Shown: positions 1 to 8,554, counted from the first letter of the stretch. The stretch: DNA of 64,000 bases from Dyella sp. C11 (GCF_003121485.1 NZ_QAVX01000016.1:44693-108692); one strand, 5' to 3'. The notes: generated by a model not told the origin, from the letters alone. Numbers and translations are program-made.

Positions 1-375
1 GACGCCAAGCCGCCCATCGCCACACCACACGACCTGACCCGACACGACTGCATCAACCTGCGCTTCCTTACGCATGGCGGCCTGTATGCATGGGAATTCG
101 AAAAGGGCAGCCAGGCACTCAACGTGCGCGTGGAAGGTCGACTGACCTTCAACAGCCTTCAAGGCATCCTCACCGCGTCACTCGCTGGCTTCGGTCTGGC
201 CTACCTGCCCGAAGACATGGTGCTGCCGCACATCCAGGCCGGCCGTTTGCACCAGGTGCTGGACGACTGGTGCCCGCTGTTTTCCGGCTACCACCTGTAC
301 TACCCAAGCCGGCGACAACCATCGCCCGCGTTCGCGTTGCTGGTTGATGCGCTGAGGTATCGCGCTTTTGGTTAA
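1..375 (+). CDS. LysR family regulator, C-terminal part (truncated by window edge)
   Basis: This is the 3' end of a LysR-type transcriptional regulator; the DNA-binding half lies before the window. The visible 124 residues are the end of the effector-binding domain, with the patterns typical of the subfamily: a Cys-Ile-x-x-Arg segment, a W-x-F strand, the stretch NSLQGILTASLAGFGLAYLP, and the terminal LYYPSRRQPSPAF. The same ending occurs in the LysR protein at 38674-39588, so the two belong to one subfamily, which often controls a neighbouring oxidoreductase. The target gene is not in view. The frame is open from base 1 and stops at TAA 373-375. Confidence 0.85.
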   Translation, partial: DAKPPIATPHDLTRHDCINLRFLTHGGLYAWEFEKGSQALNVRVEGRLTFNSLQGILTASLAGFGLAYLPEDMVLPHIQAGRLHQVLDDWCPLFSGYHLYYPSRRQPSPAFALLVDALRYRAFG

Positions 376-630
376 GGGTGGGGCGGAGCCGCGAACGGGC
401 CAGATATGGGCGACTGGTTAATGTGGAGTTGAGCGGCACGATTTTCCGCCCGGTCCTAGACATCCCTACCGGTACTTCTGTCTTCCTCCGTTAAACCGGC
501 ACGCTCCAAATCGTCAGGGCAAGTCGCCTACAAGCCCGTGCGGCCTGCTTCCCTTGGCGTGAATTCTCTGTGGCGAGAAAGTGCCGAATCGCGTCCACGG
601 CGCCCCCTTCGTTGATGAACAGGGAAAGAT

Positions 631-1212
631 ATGAAGCGTTACCTAATTACACAGGGCGCCAAGACAACTGCTGGCGGTACGGTTTTGGAAGGAGAAAGCG
701 CAAGCACCGTTAGCGGTGTGCCCATAGCTTATGAAGGCGCACACGTCTACTGCCCTTCCTGTAATAGCAATGGAGTGGGCGCCAACGTTCAACCGTTTCA
801 CACAAGCACGTTGAACGGCAAACAAGTTCTACTGGAAGGCGATCTTTGCGTTTGCAAATGCAGCCCGTCGCCCAAGCTTCTGGCAGCGCAATCGCTTGCC
901 TGCCAATCATTCGAAGAGCACGAAGCGCCCCTGCGTAGTTTCGAGCAGCGGCCAATGGGTGACGCAGCAAGGCCCTCGACAGCAGCCTCGCCAACGCGGA
1001 TCGCCACGTGTTGGGTCTTGCTGCGCGACAGCACGACAGGTGAGCCAATGCCTAATCACGTCGTCGTCGCAGAAGTTGGCGGCCGTCATGTGCAAGGTTT
1101 TACGGATGCCAACGGATATGCAGTCATTCGCAGTAACGAATCGCTGGAGGTGAATTTTCATTCTGTTTTTGTCGCGCCGCGTCGCACACTAAAATTCGAT
1201 AAGGGAATGTAG
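631..1212 (+). CDS. PAAR domain protein with transthyretin-like extension (T6SS spike tip)
   Basis: The N-terminal 90 or so residues match the PAAR cone that caps the VgrG spike of type VI secretion systems: KRYLITQGAKTTAGGTV, a central Tyr-Glu-Gly-x-x-V-x-C-P-x-C segment, and NGKQVLLEGDLCVCKC, whose Cys/His residues bind the tip metal in this family. After a linker (about 105-125) comes a short beta-rich domain of transthyretin or carboxypeptidase-regulatory type, ending in DSTTGEPMPNHVVVAEVGG and FTDANGY. Such extensions usually load a cargo effector encoded next door. The start has AGGGAAAG just upstream. The amidase gene follows after 4 bases, so the pair is probably one operon. No other T6SS gene is in the window; this looks like an orphan cargo island. 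Confidence 0.88.
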   Translation: MKRYLITQGAKTTAGGTVLEGESASTVSGVPIAYEGAHVYCPSCNSNGVGANVQPFHTSTLNGKQVLLEGDLCVCKCSPSPKLLAAQSLACQSFEEHEAPLRSFEQRPMGDAARPSTAASPTRIATCWVLLRDSTTGEPMPNHVVVAEVGGRHVQGFTDANGYAVIRSNESLEVNFHSVFVAPRRTLKFDKGM

Positions 1213-1216
1213 CCAT

Positions 1217-1975
1217 ATGGCTGATTACTTCATAAAACAATGGACTAAAGCCACAACGAGCGTAGGCAGCACGAAAGACGAAGCGATTGAAATTAGCGTA
1301 AATAACCGTGCGGCAACGCGGCAGGCGATCATCGACCAGTTGCGGTCGAAGGGCCTTCGAGTGCGTACTCGCTCAGCCTGGAAGGCCGAAGACATTGCCA
1401 AGGGGGTGGTGAAAGATTGGAACTATTCGGGCATAGCCATTCATCACGCCGGCAATAGTTTCAGTTGCTCGGCAGATGGTGTGGAGCAAATGCGAAAGGC
1501 TGAAGCCATTGACCTAGGGCATTTTGGACAAGTTAGTTATCACTATGCAGTGGATTGCGCAGGGGTGGTCTATGAAGCGTTGGACATTCGCTATCGCGGT
1601 GCCAACATCGAAGGCAACAACACGGGGGTGATTGGCATCGTCTTGCTAGCGGACCTTAGTCTGCCTGGTGAGGCCATAGAACATGGCCCTGGTGCCTGGG
1701 CTACGACCCAGAAAAAGGGTTTGTGGCATGGCTTCAAGGAACTGATGGGGGAAGCATCCGACGCCGTTGATTTTGGCTACGATGTGCCAAGTGATAAGCA
1801 AGTGGAATCCACTTCACTTCTTTGCCATGCCCTCGCAGACTTTTTCGGTATCAGTAAGCTTGGAGGCCATGGCGAGTGGGCCGCGCTGAAGGGGAATAAG
1901 CGGGCTTGCCCGGGCGCTTATGGTCTTGTAGTGGCTCGCGTATTGCGCAACGAACTGAAAGTGAGCGCGCCTTGA
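1217..1975 (+). CDS. Zinc N-acetylmuramoyl-L-alanine amidase, probable T6SS effector
   Basis: This 252-residue protein has the Amidase_2/PGRP fold. The visible zinc-site elements are IHHAG (His76-His77), SYHYAVDCAG (about 107-116), and GGHGE (His218) with ACPG (Cys231) near the C-terminus. The predicted reaction is cleavage of the bond between N-acetylmuramic acid and L-alanine in peptidoglycan. There is no signal peptide, which is odd for a housekeeping amidase but normal for an enzyme delivered by a PAAR/VgrG spike. It follows the PAAR gene with its own ribosome site (AAGGGA, 1201-1206), and its stop overlaps the start of a small membrane protein that may be its immunity factor. The effector role is inferred from fold, missing signal and neighbours. 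Confidence 0.85.
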   Translation: MADYFIKQWTKATTSVGSTKDEAIEISVNNRAATRQAIIDQLRSKGLRVRTRSAWKAEDIAKGVVKDWNYSGIAIHHAGNSFSCSADGVEQMRKAEAIDLGHFGQVSYHYAVDCAGVVYEALDIRYRGANIEGNNTGVIGIVLLADLSLPGEAIEHGPGAWATTQKKGLWHGFKELMGEASDAVDFGYDVPSDKQVESTSLLCHALADFFGISKLGGHGEWAALKGNKRACPGAYGLVVARVLRNELKVSAP

Positions 1976-2343
1976 TTAACTGGCGGATCTGTGGCGGCAC
2001 ATTGCTATGTTCTGTCGCTTTCATCGTCGCAGGGCGCTACTACCTAGGCAGCGAACGGATCGTGGGTGACCACGAAGTGGGGACCTCATGGGTTTGGTTC
2101 GTGAAGCGCAGGCCGGCCTGGCAATATGAATTTATTAATCCTGCGTGGCCTTATTTGGATGCGAAGGATATGGAGCGTCTAACGCCAGATGAACGAATGC
2201 GATTTCGCGGGTTTTGCGAAATCAGGTACGGCGTGAGCGATGTAGAGCAGTGTTACCGCACGATGTGTGCTGGAACAGTTGGAGCAACGGACGGATGTTG
2301 GCGATGGACTGGGCCGCCAGTACGCACTAAGACGAATATCTAG
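1972..2343 (+). CDS. Candidate immunity protein, single N-terminal membrane anchor
   Basis: No known family was recognised. The start is proposed as TTG at 1972, because TTG overlaps the amidase stop as TTGA, the usual arrangement of translationally coupled genes; a longer ATG at 1906 would run far into the amidase gene. The resulting 123-residue protein starts MINWRICGGTLLCSVAFIV, a hydrophobic segment at about 5-22 that would act as an anchor or uncleaved signal. The rest is polar with four cysteines between residues 80 and 115. Position and probable periplasmic location fit an immunity protein that blocks the amidase in the cell envelope. This is inferred; it could also be an accessory protein of the secreted enzyme. 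Confidence 0.6.
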   Translation: MINWRICGGTLLCSVAFIVAGRYYLGSERIVGDHEVGTSWVWFVKRRPAWQYEFINPAWPYLDAKDMERLTPDERMRFRGFCEIRYGVSDVEQCYRTMCAGTVGATDGCWRWTGPPVRTKTNI

Positions 2344-2485
2344 TGACGGTGTACCGCTGTGCGTACCAGCCACATTCTTGCGTGTGCATGATGAGCCGAG
2401 ACGAGGGTTCGCTCTTCAGGGGGTAAAGCAGACCTGGGTCCTTGGTCCGAGGGACTTTTCTCTGCGGACATAATGCCGCCATTGA

Positions 2486-2510
2486 TTCCCCTTCCCGTGC
2501 ACAAGGGGAA
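2486..2510. repeat. Perfect 8-bp inverted repeat downstream of immunity gene
   Basis: TTCCCCTT (2486-2493) and AAGGGGAA (2503-2510) flank a 9-base loop. No run of T follows on either strand, so it is not a standard intrinsic terminator. It lies in the 279-base gap between the amidase/immunity module and the SGNH hydrolase, where nothing else was recognised. Confidence 0.4.
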
Positions 2511-2622
2511 AGCTGTAGTTATATGAGGTCGATACCCTTCAATCGATGACATTTACCTTGTTTGCAATTGACGGCTACAGGTCTAGAGAAGATCTTGCCT
2601 CGCCGATAAGGAGTTCGATGAT

Positions 2623-3315
2623 ATGGGGAAAATAGCATCGATATGTCGCTTGGCGACCGTGGCCATGTTCGCTGTTTCGGCTTCGCAAGCTGTATACGCA
2701 GGTTCCGCACTGCCCAAGGTGCTCATCATTGGCGACTCCATTTCGGAAGGCTATACGCCGCATGTCGTCGCGCTGCTTCGCGGCGAGGCCGAGGTGAGCC
2801 GTATTCCGGAGAACGGCGAGACATCCGCCTATGGCCTTGAGCACATGGACGACTGGCTGGGTTCCACCCGGTGGGATGTCATCAGCTTCAATTTCGGGCA
2901 ATGGGACTTCTGCTATCACAACCCTGCGCTGCCGGAGTCGAACGACCGCGACAAGGTGCATGGGTCGATAGCCATCAGCCTTGATCAATACAAGGCGAAC
3001 CTCGAGAAGATCGTGGAGCGTCTGCAGAAGACGCATGCGCATCTTGTCTGGGAAAACACTACGTTTGTTCCCGAAGGCGAAAGCGGAAGAAACGTCGAGG
3101 ACGCCATTCGCTACAACCAGGCGGCGCAGAAGATCATGCAGCAGCACGGCGTTGCGGTGGTCGATCTCTACGACCTGACCAAGGGCTTCGAGCCCGGGTT
3201 GTTCAAGCGGCCACACAATGTCCATTACTCGGACGAGGGATATCAGAAGATCGCGGTGGCCGTTGCGCAGGGCATTCGGCAATCCTTGCCGGCATCGGTG
3301 CATCGCTCGCCCTGA
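2623..3315 (+). CDS. Exported SGNH/GDSL-type hydrolase
   Basis: A signal peptide (residues 1 to about 26, ending QAVYAG) is followed by a single SGNH hydrolase domain of about 200 residues. Block I is IIGDSIS with nucleophile Ser39. Block III is the variant FNFGQWD (about 89-95) instead of GxND. Block V is HNVHYSDEGY with His201. In the usual D-x-x-H of block V the aspartate is replaced by His198, so the catalytic triad may be altered. The family hydrolyses esters such as acetylated sugars or lipids; the substrate cannot be told here. The start has AAGGAG (2609-2614) well placed. It is transcribed alone, convergent with the thioredoxin-like gene. Confidence 0.8.
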   Translation: MGKIASICRLATVAMFAVSASQAVYAGSALPKVLIIGDSISEGYTPHVVALLRGEAEVSRIPENGETSAYGLEHMDDWLGSTRWDVISFNFGQWDFCYHNPALPESNDRDKVHGSIAISLDQYKANLEKIVERLQKTHAHLVWENTTFVPEGESGRNVEDAIRYNQAAQKIMQQHGVAVVDLYDLTKGFEPGLFKRPHNVHYSDEGYQKIAVAVAQGIRQSLPASVHRSP

Positions 3316-3376
3316 TAGGGCGACGGCGTGAACCCTGCGCCGGGCGGAATTCTCCGCGTGTTTCCAAGGCTGCGCG

Positions 3377-4123
3377 TCAGTGTTGCGCAGCGATGTGGCT
3401 CTGCACCCACTGGTCGATGCTTCCTTCCGTCACGCTCTGGCTGCCCGGCGCCTTGATGGGCCCCAGCCTCGTTGCAAGCAAGCGGCCCTGTTCGTCAATC
3501 AGTGCCAGTGTCGGCGTGCCCCATAGTCCAAGATCCCTGAAGAAGGGCGCTGCATTGGCGGCGGTCGGCCACGCGAAGCGTTCGTGCTTGACCAGATCGC
3601 GGATGTAGATGTCGTTATCCGGCGCAACGGCCAGCGTCTGCACGTCGGGATGTGCCGCCTTGTACGCATTCAAGGCCGGAATTTCGTCCAGGCAGGGCCC
3701 GCAGCCGTAGGAGAAGAAATCGATAAGCGTCACCTTGCCTTTGAACATCGCATTGGACACAGGCCGGCCATCCACCGTCGTCAGTTCAAATGGCGGCACA
3801 AGCGCGCCCTTTTCCAGCTTGCTGGCGTGCCCATCGGGCAGCGGTACCAGGCCCCACGCCACGGGTTGGCCCATCACGAAAACCAGCTTGCCGTTGTAAG
3901 CGGGCTGGTCCACCGAGTAACCCTGGCCCTGATTCACTGCGCGAAGAAAATCCGGTTCGCTCAAGGACGAACCATCTGCCCGTCGAAAATAGAGCCTGGT
4001 GGATTCATCCACCTCCCATTTTTTTCGAAGCGCTGCGTCATCCACCGACGCCGTGCTCGCAAGGCCGGTATGCGCGACGCAGAAGGCCGCGACAAGCAGG
4101 AAAGCAGTCAGCCGAAACGTCAT
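3377..4123 (-). CDS. Exported TlpA-like thioredoxin-fold protein
   Basis: A signal peptide (residues 1 to about 23) is followed by a roughly 80-residue N-terminal region of unknown fold and then a TlpA/AhpC-TSA type thioredoxin domain (about 107-245). The active site is SYGCGPCLDEIP, with Cys141 and Cys144, and the cis-proline loop is GTPT. The expected role is disulfide exchange in the periplasm; the partner is unknown. The N-terminal region contains a DGSSLSEPDF motif and may be a small independent domain. The ATG at 4123 has AGGTGAGG directly upstream. It is monocistronic, with a long gene-free stretch upstream. Confidence 0.82.
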   Translation of the reverse strand: MTFRLTAFLLVAAFCVAHTGLASTASVDDAALRKKWEVDESTRLYFRRADGSSLSEPDFLRAVNQGQGYSVDQPAYNGKLVFVMGQPVAWGLVPLPDGHASKLEKGALVPPFELTTVDGRPVSNAMFKGKVTLIDFFSYGCGPCLDEIPALNAYKAAHPDVQTLAVAPDNDIYIRDLVKHERFAWPTAANAAPFFRDLGLWGTPTLALIDEQGRLLATRLGPIKAPGSQSVTEGSIDQWVQSHIAAQH

Positions 4124-4787
4124 GACCTCACCTGGATAAGGCGCAGTGGCCGCATGTTGGCTTTCAGGAAGTGAAAATCCGGCAAACGGCCCAGGGTTCT
4201 TTCGTTAGCTGGCTGAATTCATCTTGCGTCGAAAGGAAGGCCCTGTGGAATCCATGGGCCGGAGGCAACATTCCTGATGCTTTCATGCACCGCGAATACG
4301 CTGGTGACCGTGGCAGGAAGCGCGGCATCCTGCGCCTGGTTGCCCATGCAGCATGTTGCTGCGGTCTCGCTTCGCTGGGTGTGGCGCACAGCATGCAACA
4401 CGGCGCGCCACAGGGGCGATCAACGGGCTCGCAACAACCTTACGCCAGCCTGCGGCTGGCTGCTTCCTCGTACCGATAACGCACTGCGCGGTTCGCGCCA
4501 GCCGAGACAGCCGGCATGGCACGCATCGATGATTCGCCCGTCCCTGCATGCCGTCCCTGATGTGTTGCATGCAGAGTCACACGTCGCCGTCCGTGGACAA
4601 CGTGGTTGTCACCTAAGCGGGTCGAAAGTGCGGGTGGCGCGGTGCCGCGCGGGCGCCGTGTCAGGTTCGCCCTATGCGAACTGTCGGGGATGAAAGCGAG
4701 GTAGTCGTCTTGCAGGAAAGACGCGCGTGCGCGTGCCGTATGATCCGGCGTAGCCATGATCAACTCCAAGGTAGTTGTTGATGGTCA

Positions 4788-4821
4788 GCGGGTCGTATGG
4801 GCTCCTACCCATGCGACCCGC
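4788..4821. repeat. 14-bp hairpin without T-tract
   Basis: GCGGGTCGTATGGG (4788-4801) pairs with CCCATGCGACCCGC (4808-4821) around a 6-base loop. The only non-Watson-Crick pair is one G-T. No T-run follows on either strand, so it is more like a REP-type palindrome than a terminator. It lies inside the gene-free stretch. Confidence 0.6.
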
Positions 4822-5022
4822 GCTACTCACAGCATTGCTGCTGGCCGCTCGCAAACCCCGTCCGAAGACCCCGCGAGCAACACGACGACCGTATCAAAGG
4901 TCGCTCACCCGGGATGTAGGGATTCATCGCCAAGCCGCGCGATCCGCTGGCGTGTTGGGCGGTAGTGCATGGCGTGTGGTTCGGTGCGTGCGTCGGTGAA
5001 GCGGCAGGCACCTGGCGCAGGA

Positions 5023-5086
5023 ATGCCTGCTTCCGGTCGAAAGTGCACATAGGACGCCCCCGACAAACGGGACGGAGGTAGTTAAT
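5023..5086. repeat. Dispersed repeat, full copy
   Basis: Two short blocks also occur elsewhere in the window. The first, ATGCCTGCTTCCGGTCGAAA, matches 7957-7976 with two changes. The second, GACAAACGGGACGGAGGTAG (5062-5081), matches 8556-8575 with one change. Here they are joined by a short spacer; near 8 kb they lie about 600 bases apart, on either side of a gene. They are non-coding intergenic repeats of unknown type. Confidence 0.6.
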
Positions 5087-5406
5087 TGAATACACGGAAG
5101 GCATCGCACGAAATGCGCACGTAGGCGCCACGCCGCGTTCAGCGCAGCCCATGTGATGGCTTGCGACCGGCACTTTCTCGATACCTGCACGCCAGCGTAG
5201 CCAGATATGTGGGCGCGGCTGAGCTAAAATCGGGCCGCCCAAGTGAGCCCGGTCTCCGGATGACGTGCGAAGGCGGTGGGTAAGCAGCGCTCTCCGCCAG
5301 GCGCGGCGCATACCGATGACATGGACGCCAGCTTGGCCCCAGCCAGGCTCACGAATTGACAGGTGCCACACCCAAAGGCCATGGGGCGTGCATCACAGGA
5401 CAAGCA

Positions 5407-5880
5407 ATGATCAATAACGACGTACTACGAAGCGTGCGCTACATGCTCGATCTCAGCGACAACAAAGTTGTCGAGATCATCAAGCTGTCTGATGCCGATA
5501 GCCCGATCGATAAGTCGGACGTGCAAGCGTTCCTGAAGAAGGACGATGAAGAAGGTTATGCCGAGTGCGGCAATCAGGTGCTCGCACACTTTCTCGACGG
5601 GTTGGTCTTTTACCATCGCGGTAAAGATGAAAGCCTCCCGCCACGACCGATCGAAAAACGCGTTACCAACAACGTGGTGATGAAAAAGCTGCGTGTCGCT
5701 TTCCAGCTCAAGGATGTCGACATGCACCAAGCTTTCCAGGACGCCGGTTTTCCGATCTCCAAGCCGGAACTTACCGCCCTGTTTCGCCAGCCCGGCCATA
5801 AGAATTTCCGCCTCTGCGGAGACCAGCTGCTTCGAAACTTCCTCAAGGGATTGACGCTGCGCGTACGGGGAAACGGCTGA
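5407..5880 (+). CDS. yehS: DUF1456 protein, YehS homologue
   Basis: The 157-residue product has the size and internal duplication of E. coli YehS (DUF1456). Two similar halves can be seen, INNDVLRSVRYMLDLSDNKV (residues 2-21) and TNNVVMKKLRVAFQLKDVDM (about 95-114). Each ends in a segment rich in aromatic and basic residues around FLDGLVFYHRG and FLKGLTLRVRG. The molecular function is not established. The start is set at ATG 5407 by homology; an upstream in-frame ATG at 5356 would add 17 unrelated residues. It stands alone in its orientation. Confidence 0.85.
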   Translation: MINNDVLRSVRYMLDLSDNKVVEIIKLSDADSPIDKSDVQAFLKKDDEEGYAECGNQVLAHFLDGLVFYHRGKDESLPPRPIEKRVTNNVVMKKLRVAFQLKDVDMHQAFQDAGFPISKPELTALFRQPGHKNFRLCGDQLLRNFLKGLTLRVRGNG

Positions 5881-6083
5881 ACGTACTTTGCGGCGGGGGC
5901 TTCAAGTCAGTGGATGAAGCCCTCGGAATCTCGGCTCGACCTCGCGACATGCGCTTGGCCCAGCGACGTCGACATGAATCCTTTCCGAGAAAAGGGTGCC
6001 AGGGTGCACTTCTTCCAAGGTCCGCTCCGCGTCGGAAGCGGCCATTTCGCGATGGGCCATTGGCCTATGTGATGGGTTGTCCT

Positions 6084-6605
6084 TCAATACGCATCGGCTA
6101 CCGCAACGGGTCGGTATTTCACGATGAACCGGCGCAAGAGCTCGCCGGCAAATAGCCACCCGAGCGTCATGGCCACGCAGAACATGAGCAGTGCCCAGGA
6201 TTGGGCGACGTCCGCACGTTCGGAGATATTGGTGGCGTATCGAGACGGCCTGTTTATCTCCGGCTTCTCGCGCAGGTATGTCACCGGGAGGAGATTCTGC
6301 CCTGCCTTCAACGCGCGCCAGGTAGACGTGTTGATTTCTGTCCAGGGATCTTCCCGACCAAACTCGTCGGTAGTCCCATAAACGCGGTCGCCGATGGAGA
6401 AAGCGTAGCGAACCTCATAACTTCCACGGTGAACACGCCTGTCAACAATCGTTGCGGAGAGGGAAGTCGGTCTTAGCGGATCCCAAAACGCCTTGGTGTC
6501 CTGAACCGTCCTATATCCCGCAGGAACGAGAAGCACGACGGGGCAAAAGCATGCCCACACCACGATCAGAACCCACCATCGCCTGAAGTCGTCAATCACG
6601 TGCAT
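6084..6605 (-). CDS. DUF3592-like membrane protein
   Basis: Two transmembrane segments (about 10-30 and 135-157) enclose an extracytoplasmic domain. That domain has the DUF3592 pattern: SATIVDRRVHRGSYEVRYAF, a G-x-x-Y-x-T loop, and LPVTYLREKPEINR close to the second membrane segment. The function of the family is unknown. The start is placed at ATG 6605, just before MHVIDDFRRWW; an ATG at 6692 would add 29 residues without homology. It is the last gene of a minus-strand series of exported or membrane proteins, about 115 bases after the beta-propeller gene. Confidence 0.65.
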   Translation of the reverse strand: MHVIDDFRRWWVLIVVWACFCPVVLLVPAGYRTVQDTKAFWDPLRPTSLSATIVDRRVHRGSYEVRYAFSIGDRVYGTTDEFGREDPWTEINTSTWRALKAGQNLLPVTYLREKPEINRPSRYATNISERADVAQSWALLMFCVAMTLGWLFAGELLRRFIVKYRPVAVADAY

Positions 6606-6720
6606 GGGGTTTCCCCGTTTCCATACATGGATAACCGTAGCGTTGCTTTGGCATGCCTTCCTGGGCGTCCGTTTGGGGTCGGAAGAGGACATCGCAGGAA
6701 CGCCCGGGCACGCATCGAAA

Positions 6721-7926
6721 CTACTCGATACGCGCTATGGAAATCGATGAGCCATCGCCGGTCGCAAGCCACTTACCATCAGGACTGACGGCAATACTCT
6801 CGTGGCCGCCCTTAAACCAAAATGCCGGCTTGCCTGTATTTGCATCCAGGACCAGATTCCGGGCCTCATTGGAACCAGGCCTGGCTGACCCCTTCAGATA
6901 AATATATGCGCCATCGGGGCTGATCGACGCGTTCCGTTGATCGAGCTCGCCGGGGTATTTGTGAGTGACCAGCTCATCGATCGACGCATAGGTGAGAACG
7001 TCCATGGTCTTGGTACTAATAATGTGACCAAAGCCCGCAAGAACCCTGCCACCCTGATGATCTGGCAAGAGAAACGGAAAGCTGACCAACTGGTCTTCGT
7101 ACCACGTGCGCGACACACCGTTGCGCTCAACGACATGGGGAAGCGAGGGTGCGAGCATCACGGTTGTTGGCGGGCGCTGCCCCGTGAGATCGATCAAGCG
7201 CGCCACCGCATCATTCTCCTTGAAGCCGAGCTTCGCAGACTGGGCAGTGGCCTCCGCACCTGCTTCATTTCGGCGCACAGAGCCAAGCACCAGCACCTGG
7301 CTGTCGCCTACCCACGAAAGCGCCCTGATGTACAGGTCTTTCTCGTCTACCTCCTGGTAGCTCCAGTCGTCAACGTTGTAGATTCGGAATACCGAGCTGC
7401 GCGCGATGGGGGCATTTTCTGCCAGCACCTTACTCCCGTCGCTATTGAAGTGCAGTGCGTAGGCAGAAACAGATGCGGGCGCCTCCTTGGCGAGCGCTCC
7501 CGTCATCGGGTTCCAGAATTGAATGGGATAGGTCCGGCCGCTATTGCCGAACGTAAGATACTTACCGTCCGGGGTCCAGGTCAGCTCAACGCCTGGATAA
7601 TCACTGAAGCTGCGGCTTATCGCGATGTGCGATCGCATTCGGTCTTCTTGCACGTCCCAAACGACCACTGCGTTCGAACCGTCGGCAAGCTTTTCGACAA
7701 TGCCTAGATATCGACCATCGGGGCTGAAACTCAGACCCATAACGTAAGGCCTCTGCCCCTCACCCGGTAGATCGATGGTTCTAGCTGCCTTAAGCGGAGG
7801 CGGCGCCGGCGACATCGATGATTCAACCGGGGCGCTAGCGCCCGCCAACGCCGTTTTTGTGCCAGATACAACAAGTGCCCCAAGAATGCCCAAGGCAAAG
7901 ATGGCGTGGCGTGTCGCCAGATTCAT
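6721..7926 (-). CDS. Exported WD40/PD40-like beta-propeller protein
   Basis: A cleavable signal peptide (residues 1 to about 28) is followed by blade-like repeats with the marks of periplasmic propellers: LSFSPDGRYLG, LTWTPDGKYLTFG, HFNSDGSKVL, ASISPDGAYIYLKG and IAVSPDGKWLATG. These SPDGK strands resemble TolB-type and WD40-like repeats. The 401-residue length allows one six- or seven-bladed propeller. No catalytic residues were recognised, so a scaffold or sensor role in the periplasm is likely. The start has GAGGAATTG upstream. The partner is unknown. Confidence 0.72.
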   Translation of the reverse strand: MNLATRHAIFALGILGALVVSGTKTALAGASAPVESSMSPAPPPLKAARTIDLPGEGQRPYVMGLSFSPDGRYLGIVEKLADGSNAVVVWDVQEDRMRSHIAISRSFSDYPGVELTWTPDGKYLTFGNSGRTYPIQFWNPMTGALAKEAPASVSAYALHFNSDGSKVLAENAPIARSSVFRIYNVDDWSYQEVDEKDLYIRALSWVGDSQVLVLGSVRRNEAGAEATAQSAKLGFKENDAVARLIDLTGQRPPTTVMLAPSLPHVVERNGVSRTWYEDQLVSFPFLLPDHQGGRVLAGFGHIISTKTMDVLTYASIDELVTHKYPGELDQRNASISPDGAYIYLKGSARPGSNEARNLVLDANTGKPAFWFKGGHESIAVSPDGKWLATGDGSSISIARIE

Positions 7927-7956
7927 GGATCAATTCCTCTTGATGTCAAATCCGAG

Positions 7957-7986
7957 ATGCCTGCTTCGGGTCGAGAGCGGACAACC
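7957..7986. repeat. Dispersed repeat, first block
   Basis: ATGCCTGCTTCGGGTCGAGA (7957-7976) is a near copy of the first block at 5023-5042 and continues AGCGGACAACC. It lies just upstream of the propeller gene and may carry part of its leader. It is one of several intergenic copies. Confidence 0.5.
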
Positions 7987-8019
7987 ATGCCGTTTGGAAA
8001 ATCGTCCTAGGTCCCTGGA

Positions 8020-8517
8020 TCACAGATCCCCTCGGGGATGCGGCGGTGGTTGTGGCCCAACCGTGAATACCTGGTGCGATAGGTCTTCCCCCGAAGCGTG
8101 GACGGTGTCGCAAGCCCACCAGTAGGGTTGCGGATATCGCTTCAAGGCTCGACTCAAGTGCTCACTGTCATCTGACCCGTTGGGCAGTACGTCGAACTTC
8201 TGCGTGCTACCCGGGGGTAACGGCGGATTGAGACGGATGGTCAACGGGATGGCGAGTGCTGGCTGGCCATCGGTGCGCACGTTGTCAGTCCGGCAACTGA
8301 CGCGAACCGTGAGCCAGCTGTGTCGGCTTCGATTTGCAACTTCACCCATGATGTGGGGCGTGTCCTGCTTATCGAGGTATGGCGTGGCATGAACATATAC
8401 CGACCCTTCGTCCAGAAGTGGAGGCGTGTTCAATTCACCCGCGAAGACAGGGCTTGCTACGGGGAACAGCACAAGCGCAGACATCTGAAGCCATCCTCGA
8501 CGCATTCGACGTGTCAT
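8020..8517 (-). CDS. Exported protein of unknown function
   Basis: Nothing was recognised by family. The 165-residue product starts MTRRMRRGWLQMSALVLFPV with a clear signal peptide ending near VFAG (about residue 26). The mature part is beta-rich and ends in a proline-rich tail. It contains HIMGEVANRSRHSWLTVRV and LNPPLPPGSTQKFDV, reminiscent of extracytoplasmic immunoglobulin-like domains that protect or bind other proteins. ATG 8517 is preferred because AGGACAGGG precedes it; an ATG at 8586 would begin inside the dispersed repeat. It is followed by the propeller gene in the same direction. Confidence 0.6.
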   Translation of the reverse strand: MTRRMRRGWLQMSALVLFPVASPVFAGELNTPPLLDEGSVYVHATPYLDKQDTPHIMGEVANRSRHSWLTVRVSCRTDNVRTDGQPALAIPLTIRLNPPLPPGSTQKFDVLPNGSDDSEHLSRALKRYPQPYWWACDTVHASGEDLSHQVFTVGPQPPPHPRGDL

Positions 8518-8554
8518 GTTGGGTAGCCCTGTCCTGCAGGTTTGATGTTCGCCT

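Larger units (their letters stand above)
4124..5406. other. Gene-free stretch with repeats, about 1.3 kb
   Basis: No convincing gene was found. Open frames exist in several registers but none has a recognisable domain, and the one read on the minus strand passes through the dispersed repeat described at 5023-5086. The stretch contains one strong hairpin (4788-4821) and that repeat. It may be a remnant of lost genes; its upstream and downstream genes are intact. Confidence 0.5.

Noticed and set aside
4171..4479. 102-residue plus-strand open frame in the gene-free stretch
   Set aside because: No signal, domain or convincing ribosome site, and several overlapping frames are equally open.
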